From Saprospiraceae bacterium (GTDB lineage Bacteria > Bacteroidota > Bacteroidia > Chitinophagales > Saprospiraceae), in the NCBI GenBank assembly GCA_020436935.1, contig JAGQWX010000007.1, forward strand, positions 1 to 64,000: a stretch of DNA of 64,000 nt. The letters are read 5' to 3'. The notes under the pieces are model-generated. The model was not told the DNA's origin. It was given only the letters and a program-made list of their open reading frames with translations, and did not search any database. Within the stretch, counting starts at the first letter, position 1, and every line of letters begins with the position of its first letter. A program made the translations under genes and the position numbers. This document shows, piece after piece, positions 37,754 through 47,116 of the stretch.

Positions 37754-38998
37754 TTACATGATTACCAGGTCAGCCTTTTCCTTGAGCATCAGAATTTCCG
37801 GGTCTTTACTGTCCGTCCTTGATGCAATTTCAGCGTGCATTTTGAGCTGATCCGGATTATCCATGTGCATGTATATATCGGCCATTACCTTATTCACTTC
37901 AATGTTCTCAGGTCTGGCTGTATATTCTTTTTGGGCGTAATGCAGGGCGTCTTTTTCATTTTCAAGTACATTCAGATATACATCTGCGTAAGCAAGATCC
38001 ATCACATGACCACTCTTTTCATCTTCAGTCAGCATGACGACAATATCCTTTGCCAGTGCAATTGCCTCTCTTTCTCTATTGGTCTTCTTGTATAACTTTG
38101 CAAGATTGATGTTAAAACTTACTTCAGGAAGAATGCTAATTGCTTCTTTATAATATGATTCTGCCTTTTCCAGGTCGCCCATTTGCTCGTAAGCCTGACC
38201 CAATCCGTCCACTGCAAAGGGGTAGTCTTTTCTTTGTTCCAGTATAGCATTGAAAATATCAATGGCTTTGTCTGCTTTTCCGTATCTGATGAACATCTCA
38301 CCGAGTGTATGCATAGCCCATGATGTTTCTTCAAGGCCTGGATATCCAGCTTTCACAGCCATCATCATCGCCTGCTCACTGCCTTCTACATCGCCAAAAA
38401 TTTCTCTTAGGTAAGCTACTCTTGCATATGATCTGAGATCAGGTCTGATGGAAACCATTTGATCGGCAAATTTTACCGCAGCATCATAATGGCCCAATTC
38501 AACATTGGCGTCCACCAATACACCCAAAAGTTGTGCATTTGATGGGTTTAAAGCGTAAGCTGCGGCTGCAGTTTTTGAGGCTTGTTCAAACTGGTGAAGA
38601 GACATTTGCACTCCTGACTTGATGATCAAGGCCTGAAGCATAAGTTCAGGACTTGTTTTACTACTGCTGATAGCGCTTTCTGTCATCATCAATGCAGCAG
38701 GATAATAATGACCATGTTCACCGGTGATTCTGGCTTCCTTTACAAAAAGTTCAGCCATCATCAACTTTGGCAATGTCTCATCCTCTTTTTCAATTTTTTG
38801 TTTGTATGCCGCATACTGATTCTGCACCTCTTGCCATTCGTTGCCAATTTGTAGTTTGGCAGACCTTTGGAGCAGTTCAGGAATCATCAATTCCTGGTTT
38901 GCGCTTTCCTCTTTGGCAGAGTTACACGCAAAAACCAGAAATTGTAGGGTCAAAACTGCCACTAAGAGGGATAGATTTTTAGTACGTATTCTTTTCAT
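37754..38998 (-). CDS. TPR-repeat lipoprotein
   Basis: 414 aa. Signal peptide with lipobox VFAC (C25). At least six TPR units follow, for example FEQASKTAAAAYALNPSNAQ, YDAAVKFADQMVSIRPDLR, ADKAIDIFNAILEQRKDYP, LEKAESYYKEAISILPEV and ALHYAQKEYTARPENIEV. It is the first gene in the block that leads to the DUF4331 genes, a second TPR protein and the TonB-dependent receptor. AAAGGAAATG at its start gives a good ribosome site. It probably holds envelope proteins together in this system. Confidence 0.88.
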   Translation of the reverse strand: MKRIRTKNLSLLVAVLTLQFLVFACNSAKEESANQELMIPELLQRSAKLQIGNEWQEVQNQYAAYKQKIEKEDETLPKLMMAELFVKEARITGEHGHYYPAALMMTESAISSSKTSPELMLQALIIKSGVQMSLHQFEQASKTAAAAYALNPSNAQLLGVLVDANVELGHYDAAVKFADQMVSIRPDLRSYARVAYLREIFGDVEGSEQAMMMAVKAGYPGLEETSWAMHTLGEMFIRYGKADKAIDIFNAILEQRKDYPFAVDGLGQAYEQMGDLEKAESYYKEAISILPEVSFNINLAKLYKKTNREREAIALAKDIVVMLTEDEKSGHVMDLAYADVYLNVLENEKDALHYAQKEYTARPENIEVNKVMADIYMHMDNPDQLKMHAEIASRTDSKDPEILMLKEKADLVIM

Positions 38999-40932
38999 TT
39001 CCTTTGGTATTAAATGTTAATTAAGTGTTGTTGTAAGTATCTACGAGGTCTGGATGTATAATGGATGTTTCCTGATGGTTTTTTTTGAAATTTTAATTTT
39101 TCAGCTTTGTTTCTGGGGAGTAGGGGGTAGTGAGTAGTGAGTAGGGAGTAGGGAGGAGGGAGATGGGAGGTTGGCATATTGGCGTTTTGGCATGTTGGGA
39201 ATTGCTCTTTGCAAAAAAAATCTCTGCGAGAAAAACAATCAGGGAAATTACGGGCGGGTTCCCTTCATGGCCAGGGTAGCGTGTGTCAAAAGGGTGAAGT
39301 GGCTGGTCTTTGGTGAAATTTGAAATTTGAGAATTGAAAGTTTGTGATCCAGGAGTATGGAAAACATAAATTGCGGGCGGGTTCCCTTCAGGGCCAGGGT
39401 AGCGCGTGGCAATTGCGGCGTCTTTGATCTTTGGAAAATTATTGATTAATATACTTCGTTGGCTGAGCGGAGTCGAAGCCTGGTCTTTGGTGAAATTTGA
39501 AATTTGAGAATTGAAATTTGAAAGTTTGTGATCCAGGAGTAAAGAAAACATGAATTGCGGGCGGGTTCCCTTCAGGGTCAGGGTAGCGGGAGGCAGCAGG
39601 GTGAAGTGCCAGTCTTTGGAAGTTGGTCTTTGGCACATTTTGCTTGTTGGCGTATTAGCTTGTTGGCTCAAAATCCCTCAGATCCCTTATCTTTTAACTT
39701 TTAACACTGAACCCATTTTCTCTCGCAATGGCGCAAAATAGTGGTGAAGATTGAGTACGCGAAGAATTCGGATTGTACCATTAAGACATTAAGTTTCATT
39801 AAGGTTTTAATTTCTCCTAAACCCTAAACAAAAAAATCCGTAATTCGTAATTGAAGATTCGTAATTAAAAAAAGGTGGCTGAGCGGAGTCGAAGCCTGGT
39901 CTTTGGTGAAATTTGAGAATTGAAAATTGCAAATTGATAGTTTGTGATCCACGAGTAAGAAAAACATGAATTTTGGGCGGGTTCCCTTCAGGGTCAGGGT
40001 AGGGAGAGGCAGAAGGGTGAAGTGGCTGGTCTTTGGGTGTTGGTCTTTAGTCTTTGGTAAGAGGTTTTAGATGTTAGGTATTAGATTTTGAGAATGCTTA
40101 TTTTCAATATTATACCGCCCACTTTCAGCGAAAATCAGCGAGATCATCTGCGCATATCAGCGGGAAAAAGAAGCCGAAGCCAGGTGTTGGTTTTTAGTCT
40201 TTGGTCTTTGGTCTTTGGTGATCAATGATAACTAATGACAAAAACCTTCTCCAAGAGGCTTTAACTTTTAACCTTTAACAAATATCCCCATTTCTCTCGC
40301 AATGGCGCAAAGAGGTGGTGAGGATTGAGTACGCAAAAAATTCAACAATCATCAGCCACTTTCAGCGAAATTCAGCGAACTTATCAGCGTTTATCTGCGG
40401 GAAACCATTCAGGATGCTTTGGCGATTTGGCGCATTGGCAAATTGGATTTTGGCAAATTGGGAATTTCTTGAAGTTAAAAGCCAATTCTACGAAACTTAG
40501 CGCCGCCGTTGTATTTTGTCATGATTTTTGGTCAAAAATCCCGCCAAAATAGGGTCAAAGACTTATGATTTTATGCTACAATCATATCACCCCTTCGGGT
40601 TTTTTGACAAGTGGACATTAAAAATTATCCACATATTTTAGAGGGTTTCTGCGCATTTTTAAGCGATTTCCGCGGGATATATTGGAGAATTAGGGCTTTA
40701 GGTAAATGATAAATCCAGGGCATTAAGAACAGCTTTGCCTTCGCATTTTGTCATGATTTATGACCAATAAAACCCGCCTAATTAAGACCGATTTTGATAT
40801 TGTTGGGCTAAAATCATGTACCACTTTCAAGGTTCTTTGTGATCAAATACCTATTACATAACATCTAAAATCTAACACCTAAAACCCCAACAAAGCCAAT
40901 CGCTAAAGCTAACGGCTAAAAGCTTAACAAAC
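38999..40932. repeat. Non-coding repeat mosaic (about 1.9 kb)
   Basis: No credible gene. Modules shared with 14390-15378: GGCTGAGCGGAGTCGAAGCC hairpins near 39460 and 39875, a GCGGGCGGGTTCCCTTCAGG module at about 39250, 39365, 39557 and 39975, a TTTGTGATCCAGGAGTA module near 39340, 39525 and 39940, TCTCGCAATGGCGCAAA near 39720 and 40294, and TCAGCG/CTGCGGG modules at 40120-40167 and 40357-40405. An ACCCCTTCGGGT hairpin followed by a T-run lies at 40589-40606. Frames read through these modules are Pro/Gln-rich and not genes. Confidence 0.85.
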
Positions 40933-40962
40933 AAAAAAGCCACTGTCAGTAAAGACAGTGGC
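40933..40962 (-). terminator. Intrinsic terminator of the 1,775-aa protein gene
   Basis: A perfect 9-bp stem, GCCACTGTC at 40939-40947 and GACAGTGGC at 40954-40962, with a 6-base loop. On the minus strand it is followed by TTTTTT (40938-40933). It lies 33 bases past the stop codon at 40995. Confidence 0.88.
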
Positions 40963-40994
40963 CAATTAACCCAATAACTATATTGCACTTCCTG

Positions 40995-43900
40995 TTATTG
41001 CTTAGTAAATTTCAGGCTTTGATTTACGCTCTCGCCTTGTACTCTCACGAAATACATGCCAGGGCTCAAAGTTGCTGTTTCAAGGTTTGATACCTTGCTG
41101 TTGATTTTTGTGGTAGAAATCAATTTTCCATTCACATCAAAAATGCTTGCAGTTGCACCCTCAAATCCATTGCCTTCCAAAATAAGGCTGATATCAGCAC
41201 TGGTTGGGTTTGGATAAAGACTTGCATCCTGTGTTGTGATCGTAGAATATTTGACTCTTGTAGAGATATTACAAGTAGGATTTTTTCCAACTTGTCCTCT
41301 CAATTCACCACCTGCATTGTTTGCAGTGTGTACGTTGACATAAGCCATTCCTGACTGTATCATTGCAGCAAGTTCTGGTGTAAATCCGTCTGTTGTATAG
41401 AAGAATGTACCATTGTTGCTCCACTTGTCAGTCATACTGAAAACTACCGGACCATTTACACCCGGAGCACCATTGTGGATGTGTGCACCCATAAAGGCCG
41501 AGCTGAGTTTATTGACAGTCACCATTACATGCATCTCGTCATAATCTCTGTTGAAAGCCAACATACCTGATCCAGCTTCATTGGTAGTGCCCGTAGGTTT
41601 TGTTACTTCCTGATTTTGACACAAGTTGTATGCATAACCATCTCTGGCGATCCTGTAGATCTGTCCTCTTACCTCGCCACCCGGATACCTTGCAGTATGG
41701 ACGTTGAAGTAAATGTCACCGCTGAGAATGTTGCCCAAAGTGGCAGCATTGATGGCAACAGGTGAAGATGTAACAACTGAAGTTCCTTTGATCGCAGATG
41801 TAAAGTTGACCACTACACCACCGGCAGCTCCAAGAGCTCCAGCGTGGAAGTGAGCTCCTGTCAAAGCGCCACTGTATTTATAACCAACCGATGCCAGACT
41901 TACCATGCTTAAATCAGAAGTAACATAACCTGCTACAAGACCAAGACCAAACCCATCATTTGATGGAGCTTCCTGAGCACCATTCATCCATGCATCGAAT
42001 GCGATACCACTTACTTTTGTCAATTGTCCCCATGCTTTGGTTTCGCTTCCGTCACCTGCTACCAGGTATAGTCCACCACTTCTCAAAGCTGCGATGTAGT
42101 CTCCAGCCTGAATTTTTACATCCACTCTGTTGTAATCTAGTGCATCTGACCAGTTGGCAACAACTGTTGCTGAGTCACCACTGCCCATCATCAGACTCAA
42201 AGTTTTGATTTCACCGGCATCTCCTGATGCAAGGAAGTTGACTTCAAGTACATTGGTATTGGATGTGTAGTGCATCATTGCAACACCCATGGCTGCTGTA
42301 TTGGAGGTGTCTGCAGAAGACTTGAGCACAGTCATGAAAGACTCTGCAGCTTCCACTCCGAGGTTTCCTCTGATTTCTCCACCAGGGTTATTCGCTGTGT
42401 GTACATTGATATAGAAATTGCCGTTAATGAAATCTGCAACATCTTGTTTTGTTACATTAATGGTTGCTTCAATTCTTCCGTCCACATAATTGCTTGAAAG
42501 GTTGAAGACTACAGCACCATTTTCTCCCGGCTTGCCCTTGTGGATGTGTGCACCCATAAAGTCAGAAGACAGGTTAGCTACTGTTGCATTAACTGTTGCC
42601 TTGGTATAATCATCATTGAAGGTGATCGTTGCAACACCCAATGCATCTGTTGTTACTGCAGGTACCTCGCTATTGCCCCACAATCTTGCGGCAACAAGGA
42701 AATCATCGCTGAAGTTTGGATCAAAAATATCGACTGTTGGTGCTACCACGTCTTCCATTTTGTCGTCGATGTATATCGCAGACGCTCCAGGGAACGAAGA
42801 AACGTAATCAGGAGCAACGTTTCCGGAAGTTGGCCACTTGAATCCAAGTAGCTTACCGCCTTCATTAGCTCTTTCAGCTACAAAGATGACATTGCTGGTT
42901 GGATCATAAGCAACGTCAACCGGGTTGCCCATTTGTGTCATTGTTCCTTTGATTTCGACACTTTCTGTCATTGAGATAGTATCATCGGCTGCTTTTGATG
43001 TGAAGTTTTCGATGACGTAAAGACCTCCGTCGTTGGACAATTGTGCAGACTCAATGTCTGTAAGAATCATCATGTCTTTTTCAGCGATATAGGTGATACC
43101 ATGTGTTCTTCTCAACGAAGCGATATATACTACCTTATCTGCTGTCAATGGACCACTTGGCTTAGAAGCAAAGTTGTATATGATGGCCAGGTTGCTTGAA
43201 TTGTCCTGTACTGCATAAAGATTGTTTTGAGCCAATTGAATGCCCCAAAGATCAAAATTCACTGCATTGCTTTGCTTGTAAGTAATCTGACCTTTATCAA
43301 TGGTGTACGTTACCAGTTGGTTGGTATTGCCATTGGCCGCAGATGGGCTTTGTGCAGCTACCAATGTATTTCCAAATACGCTGATTTCTCTACCGTTGAT
43401 GAAGTTTGATGTTGAAGTTGCAATTGGCTCCGGCAACATTTTGTTGGTGATGTTTTCTACCACCTTGCCATAGCTTTGGATCACGTTTGAACTCCTGTTC
43501 AACTGATACAGAATGTCGTTCTCAGCGTCATAATGGATACCATCAGCATCTTTTCCAGGTACACCAAACTCATATTTAACCAAACTATCGCTGTTTAAGA
43601 CTGAGTATAGCGCTGCTTTACCGGTTGTATTTGAACTCATGAAAATTCGTGCATTGATCTGTGCTTCGTCAAACGTTTTGAACTTGGAAGCAGCATATAT
43701 TGCACTGGCACCAGGAACAAAAGCTGAATACGATGGAGCAACGTTGCCAGAGGCAGAAAGTGGGAATCCCAAAACTTGTCCACCACCCGCAGCGCGTTCT
43801 GCTACGAATATCATTTGTGTATTGTCGTCGAATGCAATGTCAACAGGATTACCCAAACTGGTGTTCGAACCACCAACTACTACCTGCTCGCTGAGTTTGA

Positions 43901-46322
43901 TACTGTCATCTGCCATCGCGCTGGTAAAGTTTTTAATCACTACATAATCACCATCAGCAGCAGATCCTGCATCTCCGATGTCAGTAAGAATCATCATATC
44001 ACCTATTTCGTAGTAGGTTATACCATGTGTGCGTACAATTCCTTCAACATCGATGGTTTTCATTGCTGAAAGTGCGCCTTCCGGAGCTGATAAGAAATTA
44101 GGGAATACGATGAGGTCATTGGTTACATCTGCAACTGCATATAAGGCAGTTGAAGTCAGATGAATACCCCAAAGTGCAACCGGAGAAACATTTTTCTTCA
44201 CTAAAGTAATTGATGTTGGACTGATTTTGTAGGTGACAAATTGATCCACCATATCATTGGCAGCACTTGCATCCTGCGCAACTACCAGCATATCGCCGAC
44301 CACGGCAATTTCTCTTCCGTTTTTGAAATCAGAAGTAGATGTTGCTGTCAACTCAGGTGTTCCACCAGATTTAAGTGAAGCCACAACATTGCTGTAAGCT
44401 CTTATCACGTTGTTGGTTCTGTCCAATTGGTAAACTACATCAGTTTTTTGATCGTAGTAAATACCATCAGCATCAGTGCCCATTACTTCAAACTTAGATT
44501 CTGTAATGGAAGTATCTTTCAATATTTCGAATACATGGGCTAGGTTTTCTGTATTTGAACTCACGAAAAATCTTGAAAGTACATCTTCCTCAGTAGGTTC
44601 ATTTACTACAACATCACCGCCTCCCTGGCAAGCTTCGGTACCTCTGTGAGGCATGGCCAGATAAGGGAATTCAGTGCTGAAATCTTTATCGTTTTTCTCA
44701 ACACCAGTGGTGTAAGTCAATACGTTTAACAATTGCTGTGTAACAGGACTTGGTGAAGAAGCAGGATCAAAATCGTCGTACCACAAACCAACGGCTGCAA
44801 GAACAACTCCGCTCACTGCCTGCAATTCGATTCTGGTCACGTCGTCTTCAAGTCTTCTTCCGTTAGGGAAACCATCCATGTTTGGTATGAATTCCAAATC
44901 GGCTGTTGTATTGAATGGTGCGACAGTCAGACCGATAGCTGCTGCCTGTACCAAACCGAGTGAAGAGAAGTTGGCATCAGTTCTGGAAGTAACAGGTACC
45001 GCCATATTAAGTCTGAGCATGTCTCCACCATTTGGTAAGAAGTTGTTGATGAAAGGTTTACCCGCCGCAAGTGGATTCCCGTTTTTACCGGTAGCCAATT
45101 GGTAAGGTATGGCATTTGGAACTCCCGTATGGAAAGCAGGCCAAAGGTCAACAGATCTTGGTTTGCCTGGAAGCAACAATAAACTACCATACGCTTCAAA
45201 TGCAGTACCTGTAAGGTCTGTGCCTGCTAGTGCGGAAACACCATCGGCACCATTGGTAAAGTCAAATGCACCAAGGGATGATTTTTGAATCCTCAAAGGA
45301 GCAAATGCAGGAACTGCACCACCAAAGAGGTCGTCGTCCATATATAAAGCCAATTCAGGATTGTAAAAGAATTGGTCAAGAAGAGTATCGGAAATTTCCT
45401 GATAAGGAGTGATTGAATTCCAGAAGTCTTTGTATCCGATTGGAATCACAGCTTCGTTGGTCAATGGCATACCCAATCTTGAAACTTGTACCCAGTCACC
45501 ACCAAATGTAGTACCGTTGGCACCACCAAGTGTTCTCATGGCTGGTCTGCTTGCTGAAGCCCACACACCGATCACATAATCAGGATCAAGGATGTTGGTT
45601 GGCGTTTCAGGAGCACCAGATTTCAATAATGTAGCAATAGGTACCTGAATGACCAATGCACTTACATTCATACATGCAAGGTTGTCAACAGGTTTTCCTC
45701 CAACTCGTGGAGCATTTCCCAGGTCAAAAATACCACCAAGGTCAACAAAGAATGGATCATCTGTTGGACCTGCAAATACTTTCTCACCTGTACTGGCGTT
45801 CATTATGGCGTTTTTCCAAACGGATTCATAAATGGCGCCCAGACCCACATTACTCTCGATGGATCTGGGTCCAATATTGTTGGGGGGAACGATGCCATTT
45901 TCGATAATGGTTTGAAAGGTCATGCCACCATCCATACTTCTTTCAAGTGTGTAGGTAGCTTTTTGATTTTGTTTTCCAAGTCTGATGTTGAAAAATGTGG
46001 TAGGATCCTCATTCTGGATCTTAAAAGTAAATCTGTAAGTGATTTCATCACCAGGCTTTGAGGCGTCGTTATCGACGTGAATTTCATATCGGATATTTTC
46101 ACCGAATGTGTAATAGTTTGGTCCGCCAAAAGGCAATTGGAAGGGGACGTAAGTGGCTATCAGGGTAATGGTATTAGGATTATCCGGACTCCTGAAAGCG
46201 TATAGATCAACGTTGTCGGCCAGTGGATCATTGGAGATAAGCGGTGCCTCTCTGTGGGAGGATGCTTTCAATAATCCAAAACCCGTGCACAAAAGTAATA
46301 AGGCAAGTATAACCTTTTTCAT
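40995..46322 (-). CDS. Giant T9SS-secreted DUF4331-propeller-CHRD protein
   Basis: 1,775 aa from ATG 46322, which gives a proper signal peptide (MKKVILALLLLCTGFGLLKA); a longer frame adds 44 Lys/Asn-rich residues. Domain order: DUF4331 (~20-560, HREAPL to FSTEFPYLAMPH), two ~300-residue copies of a propeller-like unit (~580-880 and ~885-1185, each with SSNT, DADGI.YD, RTHGITY and MILTDI), CHRD domains at ~1207-1324, ~1437-1557 and ~1557-1680 (GAHIH.G, NVHTA..PGGE.RG), a weaker CHRD-like unit between the first two, and a T9SS sorting domain (~1697-1775, LYPNPTSADISL). It is secreted and probably held on the surface. Function unknown; CHRD domains occur in chordin and bacterial secreted proteins. 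Confidence 0.9.
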   Translation of the reverse strand: MKKVILALLLLCTGFGLLKASSHREAPLISNDPLADNVDLYAFRSPDNPNTITLIATYVPFQLPFGGPNYYTFGENIRYEIHVDNDASKPGDEITYRFTFKIQNEDPTTFFNIRLGKQNQKATYTLERSMDGGMTFQTIIENGIVPPNNIGPRSIESNVGLGAIYESVWKNAIMNASTGEKVFAGPTDDPFFVDLGGIFDLGNAPRVGGKPVDNLACMNVSALVIQVPIATLLKSGAPETPTNILDPDYVIGVWASASRPAMRTLGGANGTTFGGDWVQVSRLGMPLTNEAVIPIGYKDFWNSITPYQEISDTLLDQFFYNPELALYMDDDLFGGAVPAFAPLRIQKSSLGAFDFTNGADGVSALAGTDLTGTAFEAYGSLLLLPGKPRSVDLWPAFHTGVPNAIPYQLATGKNGNPLAAGKPFINNFLPNGGDMLRLNMAVPVTSRTDANFSSLGLVQAAAIGLTVAPFNTTADLEFIPNMDGFPNGRRLEDDVTRIELQAVSGVVLAAVGLWYDDFDPASSPSPVTQQLLNVLTYTTGVEKNDKDFSTEFPYLAMPHRGTEACQGGGDVVVNEPTEEDVLSRFFVSSNTENLAHVFEILKDTSITESKFEVMGTDADGIYYDQKTDVVYQLDRTNNVIRAYSNVVASLKSGGTPELTATSTSDFKNGREIAVVGDMLVVAQDASAANDMVDQFVTYKISPTSITLVKKNVSPVALWGIHLTSTALYAVADVTNDLIVFPNFLSAPEGALSAMKTIDVEGIVRTHGITYYEIGDMMILTDIGDAGSAADGDYVVIKNFTSAMADDSIKLSEQVVVGGSNTSLGNPVDIAFDDNTQMIFVAERAAGGGQVLGFPLSASGNVAPSYSAFVPGASAIYAASKFKTFDEAQINARIFMSSNTTGKAALYSVLNSDSLVKYEFGVPGKDADGIHYDAENDILYQLNRSSNVIQSYGKVVENITNKMLPEPIATSTSNFINGREISVFGNTLVAAQSPSAANGNTNQLVTYTIDKGQITYKQSNAVNFDLWGIQLAQNNLYAVQDNSSNLAIIYNFASKPSGPLTADKVVYIASLRRTHGITYIAEKDMMILTDIESAQLSNDGGLYVIENFTSKAADDTISMTESVEIKGTMTQMGNPVDVAYDPTSNVIFVAERANEGGKLLGFKWPTSGNVAPDYVSSFPGASAIYIDDKMEDVVAPTVDIFDPNFSDDFLVAARLWGNSEVPAVTTDALGVATITFNDDYTKATVNATVANLSSDFMGAHIHKGKPGENGAVVFNLSSNYVDGRIEATINVTKQDVADFINGNFYINVHTANNPGGEIRGNLGVEAAESFMTVLKSSADTSNTAAMGVAMMHYTSNTNVLEVNFLASGDAGEIKTLSLMMGSGDSATVVANWSDALDYNRVDVKIQAGDYIAALRSGGLYLVAGDGSETKAWGQLTKVSGIAFDAWMNGAQEAPSNDGFGLGLVAGYVTSDLSMVSLASVGYKYSGALTGAHFHAGALGAAGGVVVNFTSAIKGTSVVTSSPVAINAATLGNILSGDIYFNVHTARYPGGEVRGQIYRIARDGYAYNLCQNQEVTKPTGTTNEAGSGMLAFNRDYDEMHVMVTVNKLSSAFMGAHIHNGAPGVNGPVVFSMTDKWSNNGTFFYTTDGFTPELAAMIQSGMAYVNVHTANNAGGELRGQVGKNPTCNISTRVKYSTITTQDASLYPNPTSADISLILEGNGFEGATASIFDVNGKLISTTKINSKVSNLETATLSPGMYFVRVQGESVNQSLKFTKQ

Positions 46323-47116
46323 GTCAATAGTTTTAGGTTGTAAAAAAATAAGAACAGAGTCTCTGATTGAATTCACCTTACTTACGGTAGCCGGTTTGTT
46401 TTCGGATTTATTTTTTTTAAGCTTTGATTTATTTGGACAGGATTTAGACCCCAAAAGTGGAGATGTATTTTGAAAAATAATTCTATAAGATCAACATATT
46501 CAGTTTAATATGTATTCTCATAAAATATATTTAACTTTTTAAATTTTTTTTAGGACGATCTTAAAAAAATGTGAGGGAATAGACGACCCGTTTGAAAAAA
46601 GCAAAGAGATTTTAAGCTGTAAGCCTATATTGACGAATCAAATTACTAGCTTGTCCTATGTTGCAACTAAATGTCCGGACAGAAATTTTTTTCTCCAGTA
46701 TATTTTTGAAGATCACAAAGCAGATTACAAATCAATTCACTTCACGTAAAAAAGCAAATCAATGCCTGCCGATATCATTTAATTTTTAAAGCTTGGAGGG
46801 GTATTCTACTTACTCTCCATGGGAGGAAAACAAAAATTAATCTACATATTTTTTCCTGGAATACCTCGTCTAATACCAATATGCACATGTGAGCGAAGCC
46901 GAACCTAAGATCTTCACCGGTAGGTGAGCGAAGTCGAACCTAAAATCTTCATTGTAGGTGAGCGAAGCCGAACCTAATTGTTCCCTTCGCTCCAATAATC
47001 TTCATCGGCAGGTGAGCGAAGCCGAACCTAAAATCTTGACTGGTATGTGAGCGAAGCCGAACCTAAGCGTTCTACTTATTCTAAATAACTTCAATGGTAG
47101 GTGAGCGAAGTCGAAC
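46323..47116. repeat. Intergenic region with six GAGCGAAGYCGAACCTA repeats
   Basis: Six copies of TAGGTGAGCGAAGYCGAACCTA lie at about 46889-46908, 46921-46944, 46955-46977, 47009-47030, 47044-47065 and 47098-47119, all in the same direction, with unequal 10- to 33-bp spacers. The arms TAGGT and ACCTA can pair. The left part (46323-46880) is AT-rich and should hold the promoter of the large gene. No gene seen. Confidence 0.85.

Noticed and set aside
39093-39671. 192-codon minus-strand open frame
   Set aside because: It runs entirely through intergenic repeat modules and is rich in Pro, Thr and Gln with internally repeated segments.
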